A stretch of 45,202 nucleotides of DNA, taken from an uncultured Bacteroidota bacterium. GTDB lineage: Bacteria; Bacteroidota; Bacteroidia; Chitinophagales; Chitinophagaceae. The notes beneath the pieces are model-generated. The model searched no databases. It was not told the DNA's origin and saw nothing but the letters and a program-made list of their open reading frames with translations. The first letter of the stretch is position 1, and each line of letters begins with the position of its first letter. The stretch spans positions 1-45,202 of the forward strand of contig CAIMDZ010000209.1 in assembly GCA_903839875.1 (NCBI GenBank), written 5' to 3'. Below, piece after piece: positions 8,581 to 17,529 of this stretch. The translations under genes and the position numbers were made by a program.

Positions 8581-10446
8581 GTGCCGGATGTAATTCAACT
8601 ATTATCAGACCATATCGCTAACCAGATTGCTGCAGGGGAGGTTATACAGCGCCCGGCCTCGGCTGTAAAAGAATTACTGGAGAATGCGGTTGATGCAGGC
8701 GCTACTGAAATACAACTGGTAATCAAAGATGCCGGCAAAGAACTGGTACAGGTGATTGATAACGGGAAAGGCATGAGCCCTACCGATGCCCGTATGAGTT
8801 TTGAACGCCATGCAACCTCAAAAATAAAAAGTATTGAAGACCTGTTTACTATCCGCACCATGGGTTTCCGTGGAGAAGCGCTTGCCTCAATAGCCGCTGT
8901 AACCCAGGTGGAAATGAGAACCCGGCAGGCTGCCAGCGAGGCCGGCAGCCGGATAATGATAGAAGGTACTGAAGTAAAACTCCAGGAGCCTTGCGCGGTA
9001 AATCCGGGTACGAATATCAGTATTAAGAACCTTTTTTATAATGTTCCGGCCAGAAGGCATTTCCTGAAAAGCGCCACTACCGAGCTTCGCCATATTCTGG
9101 ATGAGTTTACACGCGTAGCCCTGGCTAACCCCGCTATTGGCTTCCGGATGTGGAATAACGGCACCGAACAGTTTCACCTGGAACCTGGTAATTTAAAATC
9201 CAGGATAGTTGGGTTACTGGGGAATGCTTATGAAAAAAACCTGGTACCTGTAGAAGAAAAGACCGATATGGTAACCATACACGGGTTTATCGGCAAACCT
9301 GAATCTGCCACCCGCACCCGTGGTATGCAGTTCTTTTTCATAAATAACCGCTTCATCCGCAATCCATATCTCAATCACGCAGTAACACAAGCCTATGATA
9401 GCCTGATCGAAAAAGAGTCCTATCCTTTTTATGTACTGTTTCTTGAAATAGACCCGAAAAGAGTGGATGTAAACGTACACCCCACCAAGCAGGAGGTAAA
9501 ATTTGAAGATGACGGTATGATGTATTATTATCTGAAAGCAGCCGTTAAACACTCCCTGTCACGATATAACATAGCCCCCTCCCTCGATTTCACCCTTAAC
9601 CCCGAAATACAACAGTTACCTTCAGTTCAGTTACCTTATACCAACAGGCAAAAGGAAGAAACCCAGAAAGGCTACCTCTATAATACTTTCACAGATAAGA
9701 ACCAGGCCCATTTTATAGAACGCAATGACAGCCTGAAGCGCTGGAAAGACCTGTATGAAATAGCTCAGACACCAATTAAATCCGATTCAGATCCGTCTCA
9801 ATCTGCAAATGGCGGCGGAGACTATGGTACCCTGCCTTCACAAGGCTTCCTTGATACAGGCTCTGAAACACAAGGCAAAGGATCCAATAATATAATGCTC
9901 ATACACGGCACACTATTGGCAACTACCGTTAAATCAGGAATTTTACTCATACACATCCGCCGCGCACAGGAGCGCATCTGGTTCGAGCGGCTGCTGGAAG
10001 AATGGAATGGACAAAATTCCGCATCCCAGCAGGTTTTATTTCCCACATCTTATGAGTTGTCACCACCTGATGCTTTATTACTGAATGAAGTCCTTGCAGA
10101 CCTGGCAAGGATAGGTTTTGATATTGCCCCGTTCGGGCAGAATACTTTTGTGGTTCAGGGAATCCCGGCCGGCCTACCTTCAGGAGAGGAAAAATATGTG
10201 CTCGATGAAGTTGTAGAACACCTGAAAAACGAGTCGCCCGATGGCACTAATATGCGTACCGAGCTGCTTCTCGCCCACATGGCCCGCCGCCTGTCCAGAA
10301 ACAAACACGCCATCATGCAACCCGAAGGCCAGCAGGCCCTTATTGATGAGCTATTCGCCTGTTCCCAGCCGGAGTATGCACCTGATGGAAAAAAGGTTTT
10401 TGTAATGATGAAAATAGAAGAACTGGAAGGGATGTTAAACCCCTGA
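8581..10446 (+). CDS. mutL: DNA mismatch repair protein MutL
   Basis: Couples mismatch recognition by MutS to strand incision and removal. Predicted 621 residues from a GTG start, chosen because the family begins PDxIQLL right there. The N-terminal GHKL ATPase is intact: ELLENAVDAGAT (32-43), DNGKGM (60-65), RHATSKI (76-82), TMGFRGEALASIAAV (93-107), followed by the transducer domain with DVNVHPTKQEVKF. A variable linker (about 345-435) leads to the C-terminal dimerisation domain (about 436-621). The endonuclease motif, normally DQHxAHE, reads HIRRAQE at 458-464, so the metal-binding Asp, Gln and first His are replaced. The usual final CPHGRP-like motif reads APDGKK. ATPase-driven signalling looks normal; nicking activity is doubtful. 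The gene is divergent from the NHL giant gene. Confidence 0.95.
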   Translation: MPDVIQLLSDHIANQIAAGEVIQRPASAVKELLENAVDAGATEIQLVIKDAGKELVQVIDNGKGMSPTDARMSFERHATSKIKSIEDLFTIRTMGFRGEALASIAAVTQVEMRTRQAASEAGSRIMIEGTEVKLQEPCAVNPGTNISIKNLFYNVPARRHFLKSATTELRHILDEFTRVALANPAIGFRMWNNGTEQFHLEPGNLKSRIVGLLGNAYEKNLVPVEEKTDMVTIHGFIGKPESATRTRGMQFFFINNRFIRNPYLNHAVTQAYDSLIEKESYPFYVLFLEIDPKRVDVNVHPTKQEVKFEDDGMMYYYLKAAVKHSLSRYNIAPSLDFTLNPEIQQLPSVQLPYTNRQKEETQKGYLYNTFTDKNQAHFIERNDSLKRWKDLYEIAQTPIKSDSDPSQSANGGGDYGTLPSQGFLDTGSETQGKGSNNIMLIHGTLLATTVKSGILLIHIRRAQERIWFERLLEEWNGQNSASQQVLFPTSYELSPPDALLLNEVLADLARIGFDIAPFGQNTFVVQGIPAGLPSGEEKYVLDEVVEHLKNESPDGTNMRTELLLAHMARRLSRNKHAIMQPEGQQALIDELFACSQPEYAPDGKKVFVMMKIEELEGMLNP

Positions 10447-10604
10447 CCCCTGAAGTAGGGCATATAGGCATTATCACGGCTAACAATAATGGTGATATCA
10501 GTTTCATACAATCTACTTCGGGGGAGGCTTATGGTGTTGTTATCAGCCCGCTTGATGAAAATTACAAGGCAAGATTTATTAAAGTCATACGGATATTGAA
10601 GTAA
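10446..10604 (+). pseudogene. C-terminal fragment of an NlpC/P60-like peptidase
   Basis: A 52-codon frame without its own start follows the mutL stop directly. It reads TPEVGHIGIITANNNGDISF, then IQSTSGEAYGVVISPL, and ends with RFIKVIRILK before TAA. The GHIGII pattern, the Ser/Thr-rich strand and the closing basic strand look like the C-terminal half of an NlpC/P60 or related C40 cysteine peptidase. The catalytic His would be the one in GHIGI. The half with the catalytic Cys is missing, so this is a relic left by a deletion whose breakpoint is at the end of mutL. The assignment rests on pattern alone. Confidence 0.45.
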
Positions 10605-10700
10605 CCCAAAAACTTTGTAGCCAGGAACAGCTATTTAATCAGTATTGTGTATCCATAATATAAATATATATTTATATATTAAGGTGGCACTGCTTTTTTC

Positions 10701-10708
10701 TATCTTTA
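10701..10708 (+). promoter_or_regulatory. Bacteroidota-type -7 box for the ammonia-lyase operon
   Basis: TATCTTTA, identical to the box in front of mutL, lies 36 bp upstream of the ammonia-lyase ATG. T-rich sequence (GCTTTTTTC) precedes it directly, and a very AT-rich stretch (about 10660-10682) occupies the -33 region. Confidence 0.4.
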
Positions 10709-10744
10709 CAGCCTTTATATAAATTAAATACTATTTAGTTCGGT

Positions 10745-12322
10745 ATGGTGTCCGTTGGGAAGCATAAAATTGATATTACTGATTTTGGAGAAATTGTATT
10801 GCATGATAAGCCGGTAACAATAGATGCCAGTGCTCTTGCTGTGGTAAAACGCAGCTACGAGTTTCTAAAGGTGTTTTCTAAAGGCAAACTTATTTACGGC
10901 ATCAATACGGGATTCGGACCGATGGCGCAGTACAGGATAGACGATGCCGACCTGCGGCAACTGCAATACAACCTGGTAAGAAGCCATAGTTCGGGTATGG
11001 GGCAAGTGATGTCGCCGCGTCATACGCGGGCGTTAATGCTTGCCCGGCTCACAACCATGCTGCTGGGTTATTCCGGCATACATCCCGATACGGTGAAATT
11101 GCTGGCAGCCCTGATCAATGCTGAGGCTTATCCCTGCGTTTATACACATGGGGGCGTAGGCGCCAGTGGCGACCTGGTGCAACTGGCGCACCTGGCGCTG
11201 GGCATGATAGGCGAAGGTGAATTTTACTACAAGGGGAAAATAATGCCGGCTAAAAATGTGTACAAGGCGCTGAAGCTGGAACCACTGCACATACATATAC
11301 GCGAGGGGCTTTCAATACTTAATGGTACATCGGCCATGACGGGTATAGGCGGCATCAATGTGATCATGGCAAGGCGGCTGGTGCTCTGGAGCCTGCTTCT
11401 GTCGCTGATGATTAACGAAATGATGGAGGCCTACAATGACTCGTTTTCGGCGGAACTGAATAATGTGAAGCTGCATAACGGCCAGATAAAAATAGCAGGC
11501 TGGATGCGCAAACTTGGTGCGGGAAGCAAGCTGCTACGCAAACGTGACGAGCACCTTTATGACAGGCAAGTGACTGAAGAGGTGATCAACGACAAGGTGC
11601 AGGAGTATTATTCATTGCGTTGTGTGCCGCAGATTTTGGGGCCCATACTGGATTCGGTGCAGCAGGCGCAGGATGTGATAGAAAATGAACTGAACTCGGT
11701 AAACGACAACCCTGTTGTTGACCATAAGAACAAGAATATTTTTCATGGCGGTAACTTTCACGGCGATTATGTTTCGCTGGAGATGGATAAGCTGAAACTG
11801 GTGGTGACCAAGCTCTCGATGCTGGCGGAAAGGCAACTGAACTTTTTGCTGAATCCGCACCTGAACCAGAAGCTGCCGGCCTTTACCAATGCAGGTAAAC
11901 TGGGACTGAACTTCGGGCTGCAGGGTATGCAGTATCCGGCTACGTCAACTGTGGCAGAGAACCAGGCGCTGAGCACCTCTCTATACATACACAGCATACC
12001 CAACAATAACGACAACCAGGATATAGTAAGCATGGGTTGCAATGCGGCCATCATATGCAGCCGGGTGATAGAGAATGCCCACGAGGTACTGGCAGTGGAA
12101 CTGGTGGCGCTGATGCAGGCAATAGACATAAGGAAGATAAGCGGGAAGCTATCGCCTGCCAGTAAGTGGCTGTATGATAATACCAGGAAGCTATTCCCAT
12201 ATTTTAAAGAAGACTTTGCGCCGTCTAAAAAACTGCAGGAAGTGAAGGCATGGCTGATGGAAACGGATATAACGGAGCATTTTCATAAAGAACTAAATGC
12301 AGTAAAAGGTGATGCAAAATAA
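10745..12322 (+). CDS. Aromatic amino acid (His/Phe/Tyr) ammonia-lyase
   Basis: Removes ammonia from an aromatic amino acid without an external cofactor. The electrophile is the MIO ring, formed from Ala-Ser-Gly, seen here as A140-S141-G142 in GGVGASGDLVQLAH. Other family signatures are YGINTGFGP (51-59), NLVRSHSSGMG (76-86), SVNDNPVV (about 318-325) and the region QYPATSTVAENQA. The length of 525 is normal. The selectivity pair at 80-81 is Ser-His, the pair usual in histidine ammonia-lyases, where tyrosine enzymes have His-Leu and phenylalanine enzymes Phe-Leu. The next gene is not part of histidine utilisation but an overlapping FabG-like reductase. That pairing is known from flexirubin/aryl-polyene pigment clusters of Bacteroidota, where a tyrosine ammonia-lyase makes the starter acid. 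The role is therefore open between His breakdown and pigment formation. Confidence 0.88.
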   Translation: MVSVGKHKIDITDFGEIVLHDKPVTIDASALAVVKRSYEFLKVFSKGKLIYGINTGFGPMAQYRIDDADLRQLQYNLVRSHSSGMGQVMSPRHTRALMLARLTTMLLGYSGIHPDTVKLLAALINAEAYPCVYTHGGVGASGDLVQLAHLALGMIGEGEFYYKGKIMPAKNVYKALKLEPLHIHIREGLSILNGTSAMTGIGGINVIMARRLVLWSLLLSLMINEMMEAYNDSFSAELNNVKLHNGQIKIAGWMRKLGAGSKLLRKRDEHLYDRQVTEEVINDKVQEYYSLRCVPQILGPILDSVQQAQDVIENELNSVNDNPVVDHKNKNIFHGGNFHGDYVSLEMDKLKLVVTKLSMLAERQLNFLLNPHLNQKLPAFTNAGKLGLNFGLQGMQYPATSTVAENQALSTSLYIHSIPNNNDNQDIVSMGCNAAIICSRVIENAHEVLAVELVALMQAIDIRKISGKLSPASKWLYDNTRKLFPYFKEDFAPSKKLQEVKAWLMETDITEHFHKELNAVKGDAK

Positions 12323-13046
12323 ATATGCACTGGTGACCGGCGGCGGGCGGGGAATAGGCCGCGCTATATGCGTGAAACTTGCCGAGATGGGTTATGGGGT
12401 GCTGGTGAATTACAAGGGTAATACGCAAGCTGCGGAGCAGACGGCAGCGCTGGTGCGGGAGAAGAATGTGGCAGCAGAGCTTATGTGCTTTAATGTGGCA
12501 GACAGGGAAGCGGTGAAGCAGGTGCTGGGCGGCTGGATGGAAAATAACAAGGAGAAAAAAATAGAAGTGCTGGTAAATAATGCCGGTATACGCAATGATG
12601 CATTGCTGCCCATGATGAATGACGAACAGTGGGACAGCGTGATAGATACCAGTCTGCAGGGCATGTATAATGTAACCAAGCTGGTGATCACTCCTATGGC
12701 GCTTAACAGGTATGGTCGCATAATCAATATGGTATCGCTTAGCGGCCTGAAGGGCATGCCGGGCCAGGTGAACTACTCAGCCGCCAAGGGTGGCATGATA
12801 GGCGCTACTAAGGCGCTGGCGCAGGAAGTAGCACGCAGGAATATAACGGTAAACGCCATAGCCCCCGGCTTTATCAAAACCGATATGACAGCAGACCTGG
12901 ATGAAAAGGAACTCATAAACATGATACCTGCAAAACGTTTTGGTAATGCTGAAGAAGTAGCGGATCTGGCGGGTTTTCTGGTGTCGAGGAATGCAGGGTA
13001 TATTACAGGACAGGTAATCTCTATTAACGGGGGGTTGTATTCGTGA
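12312..13046 (+). CDS. fabG: 3-oxoacyl-ACP reductase, FabG-like short-chain dehydrogenase
   Basis: NADPH-dependent reduction of 3-oxoacyl chains on acyl carrier protein. 244 residues, starting at the ATG at 12312, which overlaps the ammonia-lyase stop by 11 bases; a GTG at 12309 in the same frame is the alternative. Motifs are ALVTGGGRGIGRAI (nucleotide binding), NNAGIRND, catalytic Ser/Tyr/Lys in MVSLSGLKGMPGQVNYSAAK, and IAPGFIKTDMT. The overlap implies translational coupling to the lyase, so its substrate probably derives from the lyase pathway rather than from housekeeping fatty acid synthesis. This fits an aryl-polyene (flexirubin-type) ketoreductase, but the ketosynthases and carrier protein of such a cluster are not in the window. 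Confidence 0.88.
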   Translation: MQNKYALVTGGGRGIGRAICVKLAEMGYGVLVNYKGNTQAAEQTAALVREKNVAAELMCFNVADREAVKQVLGGWMENNKEKKIEVLVNNAGIRNDALLPMMNDEQWDSVIDTSLQGMYNVTKLVITPMALNRYGRIINMVSLSGLKGMPGQVNYSAAKGGMIGATKALAQEVARRNITVNAIAPGFIKTDMTADLDEKELINMIPAKRFGNAEEVADLAGFLVSRNAGYITGQVISINGGLYS

Positions 13047-13061
13047 GGTTGAATATTCAGA

Positions 13062-14577
13062 TCAAAACAGCCTTTTGTTTTTCTTTATTTGAGACAGGTA
13101 TTCCCGTAGGTCTTTGGAGGGTTTTAATAAAAGCAACATTAATACATACACAATTGCAATAACGAGGGTACGTAAACCCGCATCTATAAAGCTATGCACG
13201 TACACATGGCGGGCAGAATCAAATAAATAGGGAAAAAAATAACCGGCAGCAAGCGCTGGTAAGCCTGCAAGCAGCACTAAAAGGGTGCTTTTTGAAAAGG
13301 GTTGTAAACCCAGTTTTTTCAGGACAAAAGTGTACTTCGCAATATTAAAAATCACAATGGTAAAGGTGGAGGCCCATGCCGCACCAAACATACCATAATG
13401 CGGTACAAGGAAACGAATAAGAAAAAACAAAACCAAAGTAAGTATTAATGAAAGGTAGAAATTGAATTTATAATAATTGGCAATTGAAAGTACCTGATCA
13501 TTCATGCCGGTGGCCATGTCCACAAACCGGCCGATAAAAAGAATCAGGAAAACCGGAATAATTTCGCCATAACCGTTTTTTATTACTGCCACTGCATTGT
13601 TCAGATTACAACAAAGGATGATAGCGACGCCTAAACTTGGAATCAGGATATTAATGGACGATCTGACAAAAAGATCCCTGACTTTCGCCATGTCTTTTTC
13701 AGCAAATGCTTTAGCAAGTACTGTGAAGCTGGCAGGCAGGAGGGCCTTGGAAGGAAGTTGCATAAGAACGACCAGGAAAATTGCAACCTTATAAACTGCC
13801 ACGGCAGCAAAACCATTATGGTCATAGAACGGGATCAAAAGCAGATCCATACACCCCATAAGAATAATGACCATGTTCAGCAGGAAATGATACCAGGAAA
13901 AACGTATAATGTCTATATATTCAGCCTTTGAAAAAATGCGGAGATTCAGGGAAAAACTAAAAGCTTTTGTTCTTAAGGAAATCAACAGGAAAATAGAGAC
14001 GGGCACCAGGTACATGAGGACTGTATATATTACAAAGGAGTGAAAGTTTATGTATTGAAATGCGAATAATAGAATGAGTATGATATTAATAACCCTCAGA
14101 ACTATCTCGCGCATAAAAGCAGCGAGAGCCACCTTCATTTGTGAACCGAGGTATTGTTCCAGTATGATCTGGTAAAGAAAAAGCAGTGCATAGAATGGGA
14201 GCCAACCAAAGAATTCCTTCATCAGGTGCATATCGTCGGGCTGGAAGTGATGCAATATCCAGTTATGGAAAACAAAATAAAAAAAAAGAGGTAACTACAG
14301 TAAGGATGCCAGGCACAATAAAACATAAAGTCAGCAACAATTTTCTTTTTTGTTCATTGTTTGCATACCGGTGGATGTAAACTGCAAGTGTGTAATTCAC
14401 CCCCAGCAGCAGTATTTGTGATAATGTAACGGCATAGGTTGTAAGGGTTTGAACGAAGCCGAACTGGTGTTTGTCTGGGAGGTATTTTGTTGAAAGCCAG
14501 ATGATAACTGCGCCCATTACCGCACCAAATATCACCACAATAGAAGTTTTAGCAGATTGCCTGAAGACAATACCCAT
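13062..14577 (-). pseudogene. Polysaccharide flippase (Wzx/MATE-like), frameshifted in an A9 tract
   Basis: A multi-pass membrane protein resembling the flippases that move lipid-linked oligosaccharides across the inner membrane. The frame is broken: the first part (start near 14577, MGIVFRQSAKTSIVV) hits a stop at 14263, and the rest is open in another frame to 13062. Both parts consist of hydrophobic helices. Removing one base from the run of nine A at 14279-14287 joins them through FYFVFHNWILHHFQPDDMH into one product of 504 residues, the normal length for the family. A sequencing error, a true mutation or slipped-strand phase variation would all look like this. A more upstream start at 14625 is possible. 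The gene is divergent from the FkbM gene at 14671 and belongs to the glycan locus. Confidence 0.8.
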
Positions 14578-14636
14578 ATTCGCAAAGGTAATTTTTAAAG
14601 TAAAATCACAATGTCTCGAAGCCATTAGAATTTTTA

Positions 14637-14644
14637 TACTTTTG
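14637..14644 (+). promoter_or_regulatory. Bacteroidota-type -7 box for the FkbM gene
   Basis: TACTTTTG fits TAnnTTTG exactly and lies 26 bp upstream of the ATG at 14671, in the divergent gap between the flippase and the methyltransferase. Confidence 0.45.
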
Positions 14645-14670
14645 CTAATATTTTTAAAAGAGAAGGTTTC

Positions 14671-15408
14671 ATGACATTGAGATTAAAAAGAATATTTAGG
14701 AAATTTAAATCCTGTCTGTTGGTGATGAGAGGTTATGGAAAGGTGAGTTTTTCTCAATTTGGTGAGGATATTCTTCTGACAAGTATACTTGATAGGTTTG
14801 AAGTAGAAAATATAACATATTTGGATATAGGTGCCAATGAGCCGGTAAGAATAAATAATACCTACAACTTGTATTTAAGAGGCTATTGCGGAGTGCTTGT
14901 AGAACCAAATTTACATTTATGTAATAAACTAAAAAACAAAAGACCCAGGGATAAAGTTTTGAATTTTGGAATTGGAATCAATAATGAAATTGAGGTTGAT
15001 TATTATATGTTTGAAGGAATTAATGGAGTATATAACACTTTTTCAAAAGAAACAGCAATCAGCACTGAGAAAGAAGGAATCCCGATTCAAAAAATTATTA
15101 AACTTCCCTTAAAAAATATTAATGAGGTAATAAGTGAACATTTTACTTCACCGCCTACAGTCTTATCTTTAGATGTAGAAGGCCTTGATGAAAATATATT
15201 ACGTACCCTTAACTTTGATAAACATGCTCCATTATTAATATGTGTGGAAACTGTTAATTTCAGTGTTTCAAGCGCTTTAATTAAAACAACTGGTCTCATT
15301 GATTTCTTATTATCTCAAGGATACTTTATTTATGCAGATACGCATATAAATACAATTTTCTGTCATAATAGACTACTTGGAAAATTGAGCGGTAGCAAAG
15401 AACAATAA
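14671..15408 (+). CDS. FkbM-family methyltransferase
   Basis: Predicted SAM-dependent O-methyltransferase of 245 residues. The FkbM signatures are FSQFGEDILL (27-36), the SAM-binding YLDIGANEPV (50-59), GVLVEPN (about 74-80) and the later LSLDVEGLDENIL. Such enzymes methylate sugar hydroxyls or small metabolites. In this neighbourhood (flippase, GDP-fucose synthesis, glycosyltransferases) a glycan sugar is the likely target. The first 20 residues are basic. The coding sequence is clearly richer in A and T than the gmd/fcl pair that follows, which suggests separate acquisition. It shares only low similarity with the second FkbM gene at 18332. Confidence 0.8.
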   Translation: MTLRLKRIFRKFKSCLLVMRGYGKVSFSQFGEDILLTSILDRFEVENITYLDIGANEPVRINNTYNLYLRGYCGVLVEPNLHLCNKLKNKRPRDKVLNFGIGINNEIEVDYYMFEGINGVYNTFSKETAISTEKEGIPIQKIIKLPLKNINEVISEHFTSPPTVLSLDVEGLDENILRTLNFDKHAPLLICVETVNFSVSSALIKTTGLIDFLLSQGYFIYADTHINTIFCHNRLLGKLSGSKEQ

Positions 15409-15453
15409 ACCACAGGAATTGTATTCAATAATTATCTTGAGTTGCTAAAAGAT

Positions 15454-15461
15454 TATATTTG
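15454..15461 (+). promoter_or_regulatory. Bacteroidota-type -7 box for gmd-fcl
   Basis: TATATTTG matches TAnnTTTG exactly, 15 bp upstream of the gmd ATG at 15477. A TTGAG at 15437-15441 could serve as an upstream element, although the spacing is somewhat short. Confidence 0.45.
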
Positions 15462-15476
15462 CAACAAAAAATCCGA

Positions 15477-16589
15477 ATGAAGAAAGCCCTGATAACAGGA
15501 ATTACCGGACAGGATGGCGCATATCTTGCGGAGTTACTGCTTGGAAAAGGTTATGAAGTACATGGCATAAAACGTCGCACATCCCTTATAAACACTGGGA
15601 GAATTGACCATTTGTATAAAGACCCTCATGAAAAAAACATAAGGTTTAAGCTGCATTACGGTGATCTGACAGACTCTACCAATATTATCCGTATTATACA
15701 GGAAGTACAGCCTGATGAAGTTTACAATCTCGGTGCAATGAGCCATGTACAGGTAAGCTTTGAGGAGCCGGAATATGTAGCTAATACTGATGCTACAGGT
15801 ACCTTAAGGATACTGGAAGCCATAAGAATACTGGGCCTTGAGAAAAAGACAAGAATTTACCAGGCCTCAACCTCTGAGCTATATGGTAAAGTGCAGGCAA
15901 TACCGCAAAATGAAACAACACCATTTTATCCCCGTTCTCCGTATGGGGTCGCCAAATTATATGGTTTTTGGATAACGGTAAATTACAGGGAAGCCTACGG
16001 AATGTATGCCTGCAATGGCATCCTTTTCAACCATGAGAGTCCGTTGCGTGGTGAAACATTCGTAACAAGGAAAATAACGAGGGGAATAGCAGAAATCGTA
16101 CTGGGCCTGAAAAGGAAATTGTACCTGGGCAACCTTAGTGCAAAAAGAGATTGGGGGCATGCAAAAGATTATGTAGAAGCTATGTGGCTTATGTTACAGC
16201 AATCAGTGCCGGAAGATTTTGTTATAGCTACCGGTGTTACCACCTCAGTACGTGATTTTGTGGTACTGGCGTTTGCCCATGCTGGTGTGGTATTGGAATT
16301 TAATGGTAGCGGCGAAGATGAAAAAGGCACAGTTTCCAGTATATTGAATCCTGAATGCAAGGTAAATGTCGGGGATGTGGTTATAGAGGTGGATAAGAGA
16401 TATTTCAGACCAACTGAAGTTGACCTGCTTCTGGGCGATGCAACAAAAGCAAAAGAAAAACTGGGATGGATACCTAAGTATACATTGGACCAATTGGCAA
16501 AGGAAATGATAGATGCCGATCTGGAACTCTTTAGAAAAGAAGTGTTATTGAAAGAATCGGGTTACAGAACGTTGAATCAATACGAATAA
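15477..16589 (+). CDS. gmd: GDP-mannose 4,6-dehydratase
   Basis: Converts GDP-D-mannose to GDP-4-keto-6-deoxymannose with bound NADP+, the first step toward GDP-L-fucose. 370 residues from the ATG at 15477; a TTG six codons upstream is less likely. Seen are the Rossmann motif [26 protein letters not shown], and the catalytic region [16 protein letters not shown] with [10 protein letters not shown] (SDR Tyr-x3-Lys). The region around [12 protein letters not shown] and the end ADLELFRKE are typical. The TAA stop shares one base with the ATG of fcl (TAATG), so the two are translationally coupled and make fucose donor for the glycan encoded around them. Confidence 0.96.
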   Translation: MKKALITGITGQDGAYLAELLLGKGYEVHGIKRRTSLINTGRIDHLYKDPHEKNIRFKLHYGDLTDSTNIIRIIQEVQPDEVYNLGAMSHVQVSFEEPEYVANTDATGTLRILEAIRILGLEKKTRIYQASTSELYGKVQAIPQNETTPFYPRSPYGVAKLYGFWITVNYREAYGMYACNGILFNHESPLRGETFVTRKITRGIAEIVLGLKRKLYLGNLSAKRDWGHAKDYVEAMWLMLQQSVPEDFVIATGVTTSVRDFVVLAFAHAGVVLEFNGSGEDEKGTVSSILNPECKVNVGDVVIEVDKRYFRPTEVDLLLGDATKAKEKLGWIPKYTLDQLAKEMIDADLELFRKEVLLKESGYRTLNQYE

Positions 16590-17524
16590 TGGAACTAAAT
16601 GGTAAAATATTCGTTGCAGGGCACAAGGGAATGGTGGGCGCAGCTATAGTAAGAAAGCTACTAAATGAGGGTTATAATAACATTGTTACCCGCACCTCAA
16701 AAGAACTGGACCTGCGAAACCAGGCAGCGGTAAATGATTTTTTTGCAAGCGAACAATTCGACTATGTTTTTGTAGCAGCCGCGAAGGTGGGAGGGATATT
16801 GGCAAATAATACCTACCGGGCTGAGTTTCTATTTGATAACCTGGTTATTGAGGCAAACATTATTCATGCTGCCTATGTCAATAAGATAACAAAAATGTTA
16901 TTTTTAGGCAGCTCTTGTATATATCCTAAAATGGCCCCTCAGCCATTAAAAGAGGAATACCTGCTCACTGGGTTACTGGAACCTACAAATGAACCTTATG
17001 CAATAGCAAAAATAGCTGGCATAAAGCTTTGTGAGGCATACCGGGATCAATTTGGGTGCAATTTCATATCAGCTATGCCTACAAATTTGTATGGCAAAGG
17101 GGATAATTATCATTTGCAAAACTCCCATGTGATTCCTGCATTGATCAGGAAATTTCATGAGGCAAAAGTCAACGGAAGTAAGGTTACAGAGATCTGGGGT
17201 ACAGGTTCACCCTTACGTGAGTTCATGTTTGTAGATGACCTGGCCGATGCTTGTTTCTTTTTAATGAATGAGTATAATGACCGGTCATTTATAAATGTAG
17301 GTACCGGAGCCGAAGTAACTATTAAGGAATTGGCATACCTGGTTAGAGATGCTGTCGGTTTTACCGGGAATATTCAATTTGATACAACAAAACCCGATGG
17401 AACCCCACGCAAACTAATGGATAGTGGCAGGATACATGGTCTTGGGTGGAAACATAAGACATCGCTTGAGGAAGGCCTGGCGAAGGCTTATGGTTTTTTT
17501 CTGGAAGAGATAGCAGCGGTTTAA
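16589..17524 (+). CDS. fcl: GDP-L-fucose synthase
   Basis: Epimerises and reduces GDP-4-keto-6-deoxymannose to GDP-L-fucose with NADPH. 311 residues, full length. Motifs are [14 protein letters not shown] (cofactor binding), [29 protein letters not shown] with the active-site Ser and Cys, and [10 protein letters not shown] with the catalytic Tyr-x3-Lys. The region [19 protein letters not shown] carries the His residue used in acid catalysis. It overlaps gmd by one base. The convergent glycosyltransferase gene begins five bases after its stop, with no obvious terminator between. Confidence 0.96.
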   Translation: MELNGKIFVAGHKGMVGAAIVRKLLNEGYNNIVTRTSKELDLRNQAAVNDFFASEQFDYVFVAAAKVGGILANNTYRAEFLFDNLVIEANIIHAAYVNKITKMLFLGSSCIYPKMAPQPLKEEYLLTGLLEPTNEPYAIAKIAGIKLCEAYRDQFGCNFISAMPTNLYGKGDNYHLQNSHVIPALIRKFHEAKVNGSKVTEIWGTGSPLREFMFVDDLADACFFLMNEYNDRSFINVGTGAEVTIKELAYLVRDAVGFTGNIQFDTTKPDGTPRKLMDSGRIHGLGWKHKTSLEEGLAKAYGFFLEEIAAV

Positions 17525-17529
17525 GTAAA

